Below are positions 6,410 to 15,116 of a stretch of 21,718 nucleotides of DNA, piece by piece. Within the stretch, counting starts at the first letter, position 1. Every line of letters starts with the position of its first letter. Both the position numbers and the translations under genes were made by a program. The notes under the pieces were generated by a model. It saw only the letters and a list, made by a program, of their open reading frames with translations. It ran no database searches and was not told where the DNA came from. The DNA is taken from NCBI GenBank assembly GCA_002437115.1, contig DJOD01000026.1:1-21718 (forward strand), read 5' to 3'. Source of the stretch: Prevotella sp. UBA6447 (GTDB lineage Bacteria; Bacteroidota; Bacteroidia; Bacteroidales; Bacteroidaceae).

Positions 6410-6951
6410 AAACAGAAATCATAATTTCGGGCTTCGGAGGACAGGGCGTCCTCTCCATGGGTAAGATTCTGGCTTACTCAGGCCTGATGGAAAATAAGGA
6501 AGTGACCTGGATGCCTGCTTATGGCCCCGAACAACGTGGCGGAACAGCCAACGTCACGGTTATTGTCAGCGATGAGCGCATCTCGTCGCCCATCCTGAGC
6601 AAATATGACGTGGCCATCGTTCTTAACCAGCCATCGATGGACAAGTTTGCTCCGAAGGTGAAGCCTGGGGGCATACTCATCTACGATGGGTATGGCATCA
6701 TGAAGCTTACCGACCGGAAGGACATACGCATCTATCGCATCAATGCCATGGACAAGGCTGCGGAAATGAAAAACTCCAAGGTCTTCAACATGATTGTGTT
6801 GGGCGGACTGCTGAAGGTGTGTCCCGTGGTAAGCACAGATGGCCTGAACAAAGCTCTCTTCAAGAGTTTGCCAGAGCGCCATCACAACCTCATACCCCTC
6901 AATATGAAGGCGGTGGATGAGGGCATGAAAATCATAGAACAAACATTGTAA
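6406..6951 (+). CDS. 2-oxoacid:ferredoxin oxidoreductase gamma subunit (KorC-type)
   Basis: The gamma subunit, 181 residues, completes the four-part complex and contributes to CoA binding. The signature GFGGQGVLSMGK lies at residues 9-20, followed by MPAYGPEQRGGTAN, which is highly characteristic of the family. A hydrophobic strand VAIVLNQPS and the C-terminal segment NMIVLGGLLKVCP are also typical. It starts inside the beta stop codon and is the last gene of the operon: a hairpin terminator follows about 30 nt after its stop. Complexes of this class are oxygen-sensitive, in keeping with an anaerobe. Confidence 0.94.
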   Translation: MKTEIIISGFGGQGVLSMGKILAYSGLMENKEVTWMPAYGPEQRGGTANVTVIVSDERISSPILSKYDVAIVLNQPSMDKFAPKVKPGGILIYDGYGIMKLTDRKDIRIYRINAMDKAAEMKNSKVFNMIVLGGLLKVCPVVSTDGLNKALFKSLPERHHNLIPLNMKAVDEGMKIIEQTL

Positions 6952-6982
6952 TACTTGATTTTTTATAACTCTCTAGTTTTGG

Positions 6983-7016
6983 AAGGCAGGTGGCAGTGAT
7001 TGCGATCTGCCTTTTT
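6983..7016 (+). terminator. Rho-independent terminator of the ffh-to-gamma operon
   Basis: AAGGCAG (6983-6989) pairs with CTGCCTT (7007-7013), extended by a G-T and a T-A pair, and is followed by a run of T. It lies about 30 nt after the gamma-subunit stop. Confidence 0.8.
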
Positions 7017-7051
7017 AGTTTGCTTTATGACACTTTTTTGTTTATGGAGAT

Positions 7052-7082
7052 TTTGTTTTGTAGTGGACAATTATTATCTTTG
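7052..7082 (+). promoter_or_regulatory. Promoter of the GH51 arabinofuranosidase gene
   Basis: TTTG (7052-7055), 19 bp, then TATCTTTG (7075-7082): an excellent match to the Bacteroidetes -33/-7 arrangement. Predicted start of transcription is about 7088, leaving a leader of only about 20 nt before the ATG at 7109. Confidence 0.85.
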
Positions 7083-7108
7083 CACAAAGACACCAACCTA
7101 ACTGACAA

Positions 7109-9643
7109 ATGAAAAAAACATTGATTCTGCTGGCTGCTTGGTCTGCGACCCAAGCGTATGCTCAACAGTCTGTGCCTGCTTACCAAATCTTAGGAAAAGA
7201 CACGACATGCCAAGTGTTCATTTATTCTCCTGGTGATCGGGCGGGGTTGCACTTGGCTTATCTCACTGACGATGAGAAATGGAAGGATGTGGGACAACTG
7301 TGCGGTTCTGACTATTCGCAGTGGGGAAGTCAGAAACGCATGTACAGTCCTTATGTGCTTCACGCTAACGACGGTTCGTGGCGCTTACTGTTTGGCGTCA
7401 ACGACTTTTCGCCCTGCTTCGCCGCCGCTTACAGCGAGGACTTAGTGACGTGGCGCCCCCAAGACTATCCGCAAATCTTGGCAAAAGGGGTCTTTGATCC
7501 AGTGATGTTCCAAATGGACGACGGCACGTTCGATATCTATTACAAGTCGAAAGATGGCCGGAAACACTATGTGCAGGCATCGGAGGACTTCCGCAAGTTC
7601 AAGGAGTCGCCAGATCCAAGCACCATAGACGACGCGGCTTGGGTAAGAGACACGGCAACTGTGGATGGGAAGTTGAGGCAAGGCAACTTGTTTGATGTGC
7701 CAAAGGTACACCTCGACTATGTCTGTCAGTATTTGGAGGCTTTGGCTCGCGACGCGCAAATGAGCTCGGAGACAATGAGGGATGACCCGAAGCGATTTGC
7801 AACCATTGGAAATCATGTTGAGGTTACCCTGCAAGTGCATCCTGATCAGACCAAGGCCATCAGCGACAAGCTCGTAGGCGTGTTCTTTGAAGACATCAGT
7901 CGGGCGGCTGACGGAGGATTGTATTCCGAGCTGATACAGAACCGTGATTTCGAGTACACGCCAGCTGACAAAAAAGAATGGGCGGCCACGACAGCCTGGC
8001 AGTCCAACAAGCCGATTGTGGTGAAGACAGATGTGCCGTTGAGTAAGAACAATGCCCACTATGTGGTGTTGGCGTCCAATGACACCTTATATAACATAGG
8101 GTGGGACGGCATCACGGCGAGCCCCAACGAGCAGTTTGACTTCTCTGTGTACCTGCGCAATGAGAATGGGGGTAAGAACCAAGTGGTAGTGCAATTGGTC
8201 GGCCAAAACGGAGAGGTGCTTGCCAAGGAAAAAATCAGGACCGAGGGGCAGGGGTGGAACCATTATTTCATTCCACTGGTGGTTGGCAAGAAGGCTGTGA
8301 AAGGGCAAGCACGACTGGCACTGACACCCGTTAAGGATGGAGACGTTTCTGTCGACATGGTCAGCCTCTTTCCACACGAAACTTACAAAGGGCATGGACT
8401 TCGCAAGGACTTGGCTGAGGCTATCGCTGCGTTGCATCCCAAGTTTGTGAGGTTCCCCGGAGGTTGCATGAGCCACGGGCAGGGCATTGGAAACATTTAT
8501 CACTGGAACGAGACCATCGGTCCTTGGCAAGACCGCAAGCCCGACTTCAACATTTGGGGCTATCACCAGACGCGCGGACTGGGCTTCTATGAGTATTTCC
8601 AGTTTTGTGAGGATTTGGGCGCTGAGCCGCTCCCCGTGTTGGCGGCAGGTGTCCCATGCCAAAACTCGGCGCCCAACAAGGAAGGCTATGGGGGACAGCA
8701 GGGAGGCATACCCATGAAGGACATGCCTGCCTATTGCCAGGAGATTCTAAACATGATAGAGTGGGCCAATGGAGACCCTGCAACATCAAAGTGGGCAAAG
8801 ATGCGTGCTGATGCTGGGCATCCTGCAGCCTTTGGCCTCAAATATGTGGGGATAGGAAACGAAGATATCATATCAACGACTTTCGAGGAACGTTATGAGA
8901 TGATTTGCAAGGCCATCAAGGAAAAATACCCCTACATTAAGGTGGTTGGAACTGTGGGACCTTTCCACAACCCATCGGCAGACTATGTGGAAGGATGGAA
9001 GTTTGCGAAGGAGCACAAGGACATCCTTGACCTTGTGGATGAGCACTACTATGAGTCGCCAGGATGGTTTATGCACCATCAGGACTATTATGACAACTAT
9101 GACCGTAATGCTCCCAAAGTGTACCTTGGGGAATATGCTTCTCGGACGCGCACAATGGAAAGTGCCCTCGCAGAAGCGCTCTATCTCTGTTCCCTTGAGC
9201 GCAATGGCGATGTTGTGTCGATGACGAGTTATGCACCGCTGCTATGCAAGGACGGCTTTTCCAATTGGAATCCCAACTTGATTTATTTCAATAACGATAC
9301 TATCACTTGTTTGACTCCAAGCTATCACACGCAGCGCTTGTGGGGTACTCATGGGGGAAACGTCTACGTTGACTCGGAAGTGAGTGTTGATGCTGGGTTG
9401 CAACATCGTGTGGCAGCCAGTGTCGTTAAAGATTCAAAGACTGGTAAGACCATTATCAAATTGGTTAATGCTTTGCCTGCAAACGTTACCGTGTCTTTGC
9501 GGGGACTTGATATTCCAGCAGGTGCCAAGATGATAGCGTTTAGTGGAAAACCATCAGACAAGACCGTTGAGGAGATAAGCGGAACGGAGCAAGGAAATTG
9601 TGTCAATCTGAAACCTTATATGGTTAAGGCCATAGAGTTTTGA
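7109..9643 (+). CDS. Secreted GH51 alpha-L-arabinofuranosidase with N-terminal GH43-like propeller fragment
   Basis: Removes terminal alpha-L-arabinofuranosyl groups from arabinan, arabinoxylan or arabinogalactan, probably in the periplasm. The 844 residues begin with a signal peptide (1-18, cleavage after AYA, no lipobox Cys). Residues about 25-190 resemble part of a GH43-type five-bladed propeller (WRLLFGVND, FDPVMFQMDDGTFDIYY), too short for a whole one. GH51 starts near 240 (GVFFEDISRAADGG), followed by a carbohydrate-binding-like beta domain (about 290-425). The catalytic barrel comes next (RFPGG at 448-452) and then a C-terminal beta domain. The acid/base should be Glu585 in GIGNED and the nucleophile Glu675 in LGEYAS. 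The gene has its own promoter and terminator, and no SusC/SusD pair is nearby. Confidence 0.9.
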   Translation: MKKTLILLAAWSATQAYAQQSVPAYQILGKDTTCQVFIYSPGDRAGLHLAYLTDDEKWKDVGQLCGSDYSQWGSQKRMYSPYVLHANDGSWRLLFGVNDFSPCFAAAYSEDLVTWRPQDYPQILAKGVFDPVMFQMDDGTFDIYYKSKDGRKHYVQASEDFRKFKESPDPSTIDDAAWVRDTATVDGKLRQGNLFDVPKVHLDYVCQYLEALARDAQMSSETMRDDPKRFATIGNHVEVTLQVHPDQTKAISDKLVGVFFEDISRAADGGLYSELIQNRDFEYTPADKKEWAATTAWQSNKPIVVKTDVPLSKNNAHYVVLASNDTLYNIGWDGITASPNEQFDFSVYLRNENGGKNQVVVQLVGQNGEVLAKEKIRTEGQGWNHYFIPLVVGKKAVKGQARLALTPVKDGDVSVDMVSLFPHETYKGHGLRKDLAEAIAALHPKFVRFPGGCMSHGQGIGNIYHWNETIGPWQDRKPDFNIWGYHQTRGLGFYEYFQFCEDLGAEPLPVLAAGVPCQNSAPNKEGYGGQQGGIPMKDMPAYCQEILNMIEWANGDPATSKWAKMRADAGHPAAFGLKYVGIGNEDIISTTFEERYEMICKAIKEKYPYIKVVGTVGPFHNPSADYVEGWKFAKEHKDILDLVDEHYYESPGWFMHHQDYYDNYDRNAPKVYLGEYASRTRTMESALAEALYLCSLERNGDVVSMTSYAPLLCKDGFSNWNPNLIYFNNDTITCLTPSYHTQRLWGTHGGNVYVDSEVSVDAGLQHRVAASVVKDSKTGKTIIKLVNALPANVTVSLRGLDIPAGAKMIAFSGKPSDKTVEEISGTEQGNCVNLKPYMVKAIEF

Positions 9644-9654
9644 TAGTATTTTAA

Positions 9655-9693
9655 GGGGAAGATGTTTGTCGTGTGACCTCTTCCCCGTTTTTC
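9655..9693 (+). terminator. Rho-independent terminator after the GH51 gene
   Basis: GGGGAAGA (9655-9662) pairs with TCTTCCCC (9679-9686) around a 16-nt loop, followed by GTTTTTC. It lies 11 nt after the stop. Confidence 0.85.
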
Positions 9694-9963
9694 TTCTTTC
9701 AATTTGATGGTTTTTGGGTGTAGCTGGCCTGCAAAGGATGTCTTTCCAAACTTGGAAAGGTATAATGTTTTACATTTATTCTTATGTTATAACCTCAAAA
9801 AAAGAATAGATAAGCGGGGTGCAAAAACGTGAAAAACAACGGGATACGAGTTCTTGTACTTCGACATAAAGGATGAATTCCATTGTTTCAAATGCGCTTT
9901 TCAATTTGTTTTGTGGAAAAAGTGAAAAATCGAAGTTCGAGGGTTGATTTTGTGGCAAAATAA
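9694..9963. other. Long upstream region of the OmpA-like gene
   Basis: About 270 AT-rich bases with no gene. The one clear structure is an inverted repeat CTTTCCAA/TTGGAAAG at 9742-9759, with almost no loop, placed about 205 bp before the promoter's -33 element. It could be an operator or a chance palindrome. Nothing else was identified. Confidence 0.4.
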
Positions 9964-9995
9964 TTTGGATGTTACAAAAAAATGTGTTTCCTTTG
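9964..9995 (+). promoter_or_regulatory. Promoter of the OmpA-like gene
   Basis: TTTG (9964-9967), 20 bp, then TTCCTTTG (9988-9995), one mismatch from TAnnTTTG. The predicted leader is about 40 nt and purine-rich (AGGAGAGAAGAAG), AT-rich near the start codon as is common for highly expressed Bacteroidetes genes. Confidence 0.7.
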
Positions 9996-10040
9996 CAAGA
10001 CAGGAGAGAAGAAGATTAATAATTATAAACATTAGAGAGT

Positions 10041-11132
10041 ATGAAAAAATTATTTACTTTGTTTGCTGCTGCTTTGTTTGCTGCTTCTGCTTTTGCGCAG
10101 ACGACAGTTGAAGGCAGCAAGGCTTTTGACAACGTTTACGTTGGCATCAATGGTGGCGTTGCCACAAAGATGACGGGGCACAGTTGGATGAAGGGCTTGG
10201 ACCCTAACGCAGGTGTGCGCATTGGTAAGAACATCACCCCTGTTTTTGGGCTGGCTATTGAGAGCAATGCTTATTTCTCAAATAAGCCTTGGGCTTCCAC
10301 ACGTTTGGCAGTCCGTGCTCTGAACACTTCTTTGCTCGGAACATTGAACTTGAGCAATATGTTTGCCGGTTATAAGGGAGAGCCCCGTTTGTTTGAGGTT
10401 GGTGCTGTTTATGGCATTGGCTGGGGGCATCTTTTCATGCACCAAGAGGATGGCCGTGCCTTGAATCGTATGACTTCTAAGGCTGGCTTGGACTTCCAGT
10501 TCAATCTGGGCAGCAAGAAGCAATGGCAGGTTTATGTTGAGCCTTCTGTGACATGGGTGTTCAACGGTATGCCTGGCGTAACAAGTGAGAGCAACTACAA
10601 TGATTATGGTTACAAGGCCACTTCAAGCGCTAACCAGGGTACTTACAACATCAACAATGGTTTCTTCCAACTGAATGCTGGTGTTGTTTACAAGTTTAAG
10701 AACAGCAACGGCAGCCACAACTTCAAGATTGCTCAGCTTCGTGACCAGGGTGAGATTGATGCCCTGAACCAGACTATTAACGATTTGCGCAATGAGCTTG
10801 CCAAAAAGCCTAAGGAGGTTGTGAAGGAAGTTCAGACGCCTAAGGATGTTCGTGCCGAAAACCTCGTGTTTGTCACATTCGCACAGGGTAAGAGTGTGTT
10901 GACTAAGGAAGCTAAAGCTGCTCTTGACGGTGTTAAGTCGGGAAGCCACGTCCAGATTATTGGCACTGCTTCTCCTGAGGGCAGCAAGGCCTTCAACGAC
11001 AAGATTTCTCAGGCTCGCGCTGATGAAGTTGCTAAGTATTTGAAGAGCAATGGCGTCATCGTTGACGAGGCTATTGGTAAGGGCGTTCAAGGTGTCACTT
11101 CGAACCGTTTGGCTGTTGTCTACATTAAGTAA
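10041..11132 (+). CDS. OmpA-family outer-membrane protein
   Basis: Likely an abundant outer-membrane protein that tethers the membrane to peptidoglycan. The 363 residues have a signal peptide (1-19, cleaved after AFA), then an N-terminal beta-barrel-like domain (about 25-220) with alternating aromatic strands ending VVYKFK. A charged, heptad-like linker follows (228-262: LRDQGEIDALNQTINDLRNE, then KEVVKEV). The C-terminal OmpA-like domain spans about 270-363, with GTASPEGSKAFN and SQARADEVAKYL (Arg326 in the usual peptidoglycan-contact position). The usual Asp of GHTD is replaced by Ala-Ser-Pro. Codon use is strongly biased (GCT, GGT, AAG), unlike neighbouring genes, which suggests high expression. 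It is monocistronic between its own promoter and terminator. Confidence 0.9.
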   Translation: MKKLFTLFAAALFAASAFAQTTVEGSKAFDNVYVGINGGVATKMTGHSWMKGLDPNAGVRIGKNITPVFGLAIESNAYFSNKPWASTRLAVRALNTSLLGTLNLSNMFAGYKGEPRLFEVGAVYGIGWGHLFMHQEDGRALNRMTSKAGLDFQFNLGSKKQWQVYVEPSVTWVFNGMPGVTSESNYNDYGYKATSSANQGTYNINNGFFQLNAGVVYKFKNSNGSHNFKIAQLRDQGEIDALNQTINDLRNELAKKPKEVVKEVQTPKDVRAENLVFVTFAQGKSVLTKEAKAALDGVKSGSHVQIIGTASPEGSKAFNDKISQARADEVAKYLKSNGVIVDEAIGKGVQGVTSNRLAVVYIK

Positions 11133-11176
11133 GCCTGTTTGGTAAGTCCAATACCAGAGTAATCTGATAGTAATAG

Positions 11177-11214
11177 AATCCGTTGGTTCCTCTTGTGGAA
11201 TCAGCGGATTTTTT
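11177..11214 (+). terminator. Rho-independent terminator of the OmpA-like gene
   Basis: AATCCG (11177-11182) pairs with CGGATT (11205-11210); inside, GGTTCC pairs with GGAATC around TCTTGT. A T6 run overlaps the end of the stem. It lies about 45 nt after the stop. Confidence 0.85.
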
Positions 11215-11477
11215 GTTTCGCTCTCTTTCTGCTTGTGTTCAGTTTTCCTTTGTAAGAGTGTGTTTTTTGTTTTCATCCTTTTTTGATATTCATTGCGCTT
11301 TGATGAGACGAAACTTGGGTTTTGATGGATAAGATGGTTCTTGTTAACTGGTTAAATATGGACACTCTCAATTGGAGCTTTCTTAGCATAAGATGATAAT
11401 TTTGCTACCATTTAGAGAAATAATAGCCGTTTTTCTTTCATATTGCTTATTTATGACGAATATTATGCGATAAATTG
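11215..11477. other. Non-coding region before the ilv operon
   Basis: About 260 AT-rich bases with no gene. A short inverted repeat, TTAAC-TG-GTTAA (11344-11355), lies about 120 bp before the promoter and could be an operator. I found no leader peptide rich in Ile/Val/Leu and no T-box or attenuator-like hairpin with a T-tract, so classical attenuation is not visible. Confidence 0.4.
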
Positions 11478-11508
11478 TTGTGCGGTTGTCTAAAAGTCCT
11501 TATCTTTG
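11478..11508 (+). promoter_or_regulatory. Promoter of the ilvD-ilvB-ilvN operon
   Basis: TTG (11478-11480), 20 bp, then TATCTTTG (11501-11508). Predicted transcription start is near 11515, which leaves a leader of about 20 nt before the ilvD ATG at 11534 and rules out any start upstream of it. Confidence 0.8.
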
Positions 11509-11533
11509 CATTGTATTTAGAGAACAAGTAGTT

Positions 11534-13336
11534 ATGAAACATCCATTGAGAAGTGGTGTCTGCACAGAAGGCAGACGTATGGCGGGAGCCCGTGCACTTT
11601 GGGTTGCCACAGGCATGAAACACGAGCAGTTTGGCAAGCCCATTATTGCTATTGTCAATTCATTCACGCAGTTTGTTCCGGGTCACACGCACCTACATGA
11701 GATTGGCCAAATTGTCAAGCAGGAGATAGAGAAAATGGGTTGCTACGCAGCCGAATTCAACACCATTGCCATCGACGACGGCATAGCCATGGGTCATGAT
11801 GGTATGCTGTATTCTTTGCCTTCCCGTGATATTATTGCCGACTCGGTGGAATATATGGTCAATGCGCACAAGGCAGATGCCATGATTTGCATATCCAATT
11901 GTGACAAGGTTACACCTGGCATGTTGATGGCAGCCATGCGGCTTAACATACCGACGGTGTTTTGTTCGGGTGGCCCAATGGAGGCGGGTCGCTGGCGTGG
12001 TCAGAATGCGGACTTGATTACCACGATGATCGCGGGCGCAGACAAGGATGTCAGCGACGCAGACTTGCAGGAGCTCGAGCAGTGTGCTTGTCCGGGATGT
12101 GGCAGTTGCTCTGGGATGTTTACTGCCAATTCCATGAATTCGCTGACCGAGGCGATTGGCCTCTCGCTTCCTGGCAATGGAACCATTCTTGCTACTCATG
12201 CCAATCGAGTGGAGTTGTTTAAGCAAGCGGCTCGCCAAATCGTGAAGAATGCTTTGGCTTATTATGAGGAAGGCGATGACAGTGTGTTGCCCCGCAGTAT
12301 TGCTACCCGTGATGCCTTTCTCAATGCCATGACGCTTGATATTGCCATGGGCGGTTCAACCAACACGGTGCTTCACTTGTTGGCTGTGGCTCAAGAAGGC
12401 CATGTTGACTTCAAGATGAGTGACATTGACCAGTTGAGCCGAAAGGTTCCGTGCCTTTGTAAGTTGTCGCCAAACACACAGAAATACTCTGTTCAGGAAT
12501 GCAACCGTGCGGGAGGAATCCTTGGCATCTTGAACGAGCTGAACAAGGGTGGGTTGATTCGCGGCAATGTGAAGCGCATAGATGGAATGACGCTTGCTGA
12601 GGCCATGACTAAATATGATATTACAGGTAAGACGGTAGACCCGGAGGCCGACCGTATCTACCATAGTGCTCCTGGACATCGATTCTCTACCCAAATGGGA
12701 AGCCAAAATGAGCAATGGCCGAGCCTTGATGCTGATCGTTCCGAAGGTTGCATACGCGACTTGGAACACGCTTACACCAAGGATGGGGGCTTGGCTGTGC
12801 TTTTTGGAAACATAGCCCAAGACGGCTGTGTTGTCAAGACAGCTGGCGTGGCATCAGAGTTGTGGCATTTTGAAGGGCCTGCTGTGGTGTTCGACTCGCA
12901 AGACGACGCGTGCGAAGGCATCTTGAGCGGCAAGGTGAAGTCGGGCGACTGCGTAGTGATCACTCATGAGGGTCCCAAGGGAGGCCCGGGTATGCAGGAG
13001 ATGCTTTATCCCACTTCTTATATTAAGAGCCGCCATTTGGGCAAGGAATGTGCGCTGATAACCGATGGCCGCTTTTCGGGAGGCACGAGTGGGCTCAGCG
13101 TTGGACACATCTCACCTGAAGCGGCTTCTGGTGGAAACATCGGGAAAGTCAAGGATGGGGATATCATCGTGATAGACATTCCCAACCGTTCCATCAATGT
13201 CAAGCTTAGTGATGAGGAGATGGCATCTCGCCCTCAGCAACCCTTGCGTCGTCATCGCGAGGTGAGCAAGGCATTGAGAGCATATGCTCAAAGCGTTAGC
13301 TCTGCAGATAAAGGTGGAGTGAGAATTATTGACTAA
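11534..13336 (+). CDS. ilvD: Dihydroxy-acid dehydratase IlvD
   Basis: Dehydrates 2,3-dihydroxy-isovalerate and 2,3-dihydroxy-3-methylvalerate to the 2-oxoacid precursors of valine, leucine and isoleucine. From the ATG at 11534 the protein is 600 residues, close to the usual 560-620. Signatures include ISNCDKVTPGML (Cys123), the cysteine-rich ACPGCGSCSGMFTANSMN (Cys192), GNIAQDGCVVKTAGV, GPKGGPGMQEM and TDGRFSGGTSG. The NSFTQFVPGH block follows the E. coli-like form, which has a labile [4Fe-4S] cluster; that cluster type is inferred. An upstream frame extension to 11480 is rejected because it lies over the promoter. It is the first gene of the operon; ilvB begins 7 nt after its stop. Confidence 0.96.
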   Translation: MKHPLRSGVCTEGRRMAGARALWVATGMKHEQFGKPIIAIVNSFTQFVPGHTHLHEIGQIVKQEIEKMGCYAAEFNTIAIDDGIAMGHDGMLYSLPSRDIIADSVEYMVNAHKADAMICISNCDKVTPGMLMAAMRLNIPTVFCSGGPMEAGRWRGQNADLITTMIAGADKDVSDADLQELEQCACPGCGSCSGMFTANSMNSLTEAIGLSLPGNGTILATHANRVELFKQAARQIVKNALAYYEEGDDSVLPRSIATRDAFLNAMTLDIAMGGSTNTVLHLLAVAQEGHVDFKMSDIDQLSRKVPCLCKLSPNTQKYSVQECNRAGGILGILNELNKGGLIRGNVKRIDGMTLAEAMTKYDITGKTVDPEADRIYHSAPGHRFSTQMGSQNEQWPSLDADRSEGCIRDLEHAYTKDGGLAVLFGNIAQDGCVVKTAGVASELWHFEGPAVVFDSQDDACEGILSGKVKSGDCVVITHEGPKGGPGMQEMLYPTSYIKSRHLGKECALITDGRFSGGTSGLSVGHISPEAASGGNIGKVKDGDIIVIDIPNRSINVKLSDEEMASRPQQPLRRHREVSKALRAYAQSVSSADKGGVRIID

Positions 13337-13343
13337 AAGATTT

Positions 13344-15101
13344 ATGGAAGAAGAAAATTTGAAGGAAGTCCCTTGGGCAGGAATTCGCATTGGCGAGGAA
13401 TGTACAGGGGCTGAGATATTGATGCGTGCCCTGTATCAGGAAAACGTGCATACTATCTTTGGTTATCCGGGCGGAGCCATTATGCCAGTCTACGACGCGC
13501 TTTATACCTATACGCGCAAGCGTGACCCTTGGTTCCATCACATCCTGGTGCGTCATGAGCAAGCGGCAGCCCATGCGGCCGAGGGATACGCGAGGGTTAG
13601 CGGAGAGGTCGGCGTTGCGATAGTCACGTCGGGACCAGGGGCAACCAACACGCTCACTGGTGTTGCCGATGCCATGATGGACTCGACGCCCATCGTGGTC
13701 ATTGCAGGACAGGTGGGTGTGGCTTCACTGGGCACCGATGCTTTCCAAGAGGTAGATTTTGTAGGAATGGCCCAACCCATTTCCAAGTGGAGCTACCAGA
13801 TACAGCGTGCCGAGGACGTGGCATGGGCGGTCAATCGCGCTTTCTATATCGCCCGCAGTGGACGGCCGGGTCCCGTGGTGCTCGACTTCCCGCGTAATGC
13901 CCAAACGTGCAAGGCCAAATGGATGCCAGGCAAGGCCGACAAGGTGAGGTCTTACATCCCTTATCCTCAAGTGAGCCAAAAGGCTGTGCGTGAAGCAGCA
14001 GACATCATCAATGGGGCCAAGAAGCCCTTTGCCCTTGTCGGACAAGGTGTTGAGCTTGGTGGTGCCCGGGAAGAACTCAAGGCTTTCCTTGAGAAGGCCG
14101 ACATCCCGGCTGGACACACCTTGATGGGACTTTCCGCCTTGCCTTCCAGCCATCCGCTCAACATGGGCATGTTGGGTATGCATGGCAATTATGCGCCCAA
14201 TGTCAAGGAACAGGAGTGCGATGTGCTGATAGCCATTGGCATGCGTTTCTCCGACAGGGTGACTGGTCGTGTGGACAGTTATGCACGCCAGGCCAAGATT
14301 ATCCATTTGGACATTGACCCCACGGAGATAGACAAGAATGTGAAGACGGATGTGGCCGTCATTGGCGATTGCAAGGAAACATTGCCCGCCATCACGCGCT
14401 TGCTCCATGATGCTTCCCACAAAGAATGGTGCGACTCCTTCAAGCCTTTGCAAGAGGAGGAGCAGCAAGAGGTCATCACACCGTCCACGCACCCGCAAGA
14501 GGGGCCGCTCTTGATGGGAGAGGTGGTGAATGCTGTTGCTGAAGCCACGGAGGGTAATGCTGTATTGGTGAACGACGTGGGGCTGAACCAGATGTTTTCG
14601 AGCCGTTATTTCAAGTATAAGCACAAGCGGAGCATTGTCACCAGTGGCGGATTGGGGACTATGGGCTTTGGTTTGCCAGCAGCTGTCGGCGCAACCTTTG
14701 GCGCGCCTGATCGAACCATCTGTCTCTTCACTGGCGATGGTGGGTTCCAAATGTCAATCCAGGAGCTGGGCACTATCATGGAACAGCAGGCACCAGTCAA
14801 GATGATTTTGCTCAACAACAATTACTTGGGCAATGTCCGCCAGTGGCAAGACTTGATGTACAACCATCGCCATTCGTTTACCAGGATGCTGAACCCTTGC
14901 TATGAGGTTATAGCCCGTGGCTATGGCATTTCCTATGGTGTGGTGGTAGACCGTGCCGACTTGCAATCCAAGATTGCCGAGATGCTAAGCGCGGATGGCC
15001 CTTACCTGCTGGAGTGTGCAGTGAAGGAAGACGAAAATGTCACTCCCATGATCACCCCTGGAAGTGCCATTGATGAGATGCAGTTGCATTTGGACATTTA
15101 A
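13344..15101 (+). CDS. ilvB: Acetolactate synthase large subunit IlvB
   Basis: TPP-dependent catalytic subunit of acetohydroxyacid synthase; it joins two pyruvates to acetolactate, or pyruvate with 2-oxobutyrate. The ATG at 13344 gives 585 residues. The catalytic Glu72 sits in RHEQAAAHAAEGYAR, the FAD/structural middle domain covers roughly 190-350, and the TPP/Mg motif GDGGFQMS starts at residue 464 with NNNYLG at 491-496. All are canonical for IlvB. A TTG start 15 nt upstream is possible but would overlap the end of ilvD and is less likely. The regulatory subunit gene begins 15 nt downstream. Confidence 0.96.
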   Translation: MEEENLKEVPWAGIRIGEECTGAEILMRALYQENVHTIFGYPGGAIMPVYDALYTYTRKRDPWFHHILVRHEQAAAHAAEGYARVSGEVGVAIVTSGPGATNTLTGVADAMMDSTPIVVIAGQVGVASLGTDAFQEVDFVGMAQPISKWSYQIQRAEDVAWAVNRAFYIARSGRPGPVVLDFPRNAQTCKAKWMPGKADKVRSYIPYPQVSQKAVREAADIINGAKKPFALVGQGVELGGAREELKAFLEKADIPAGHTLMGLSALPSSHPLNMGMLGMHGNYAPNVKEQECDVLIAIGMRFSDRVTGRVDSYARQAKIIHLDIDPTEIDKNVKTDVAVIGDCKETLPAITRLLHDASHKEWCDSFKPLQEEEQQEVITPSTHPQEGPLLMGEVVNAVAEATEGNAVLVNDVGLNQMFSSRYFKYKHKRSIVTSGGLGTMGFGLPAAVGATFGAPDRTICLFTGDGGFQMSIQELGTIMEQQAPVKMILLNNNYLGNVRQWQDLMYNHRHSFTRMLNPCYEVIARGYGISYGVVVDRADLQSKIAEMLSADGPYLLECAVKEDENVTPMITPGSAIDEMQLHLDI

Positions 15102-15116
15102 AGAGAGACAATTAGT

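Noticed and set aside
11480..11533. Upstream start for ilvD adding 18 residues
   Set aside because: It overlaps the TTG-N20-TATCTTTG promoter and would begin before the transcript.
11215..11533. Attenuator or leader peptide for the ilv operon
   Set aside because: No Ile/Val/Leu-rich short frame and no hairpin with T-tract between promoter and ilvD; the leader is only about 20 nt.
13725..14750. Minus-strand frame of 341 codons opposite ilvB
   Set aside because: Antisense to a canonical acetolactate synthase gene.
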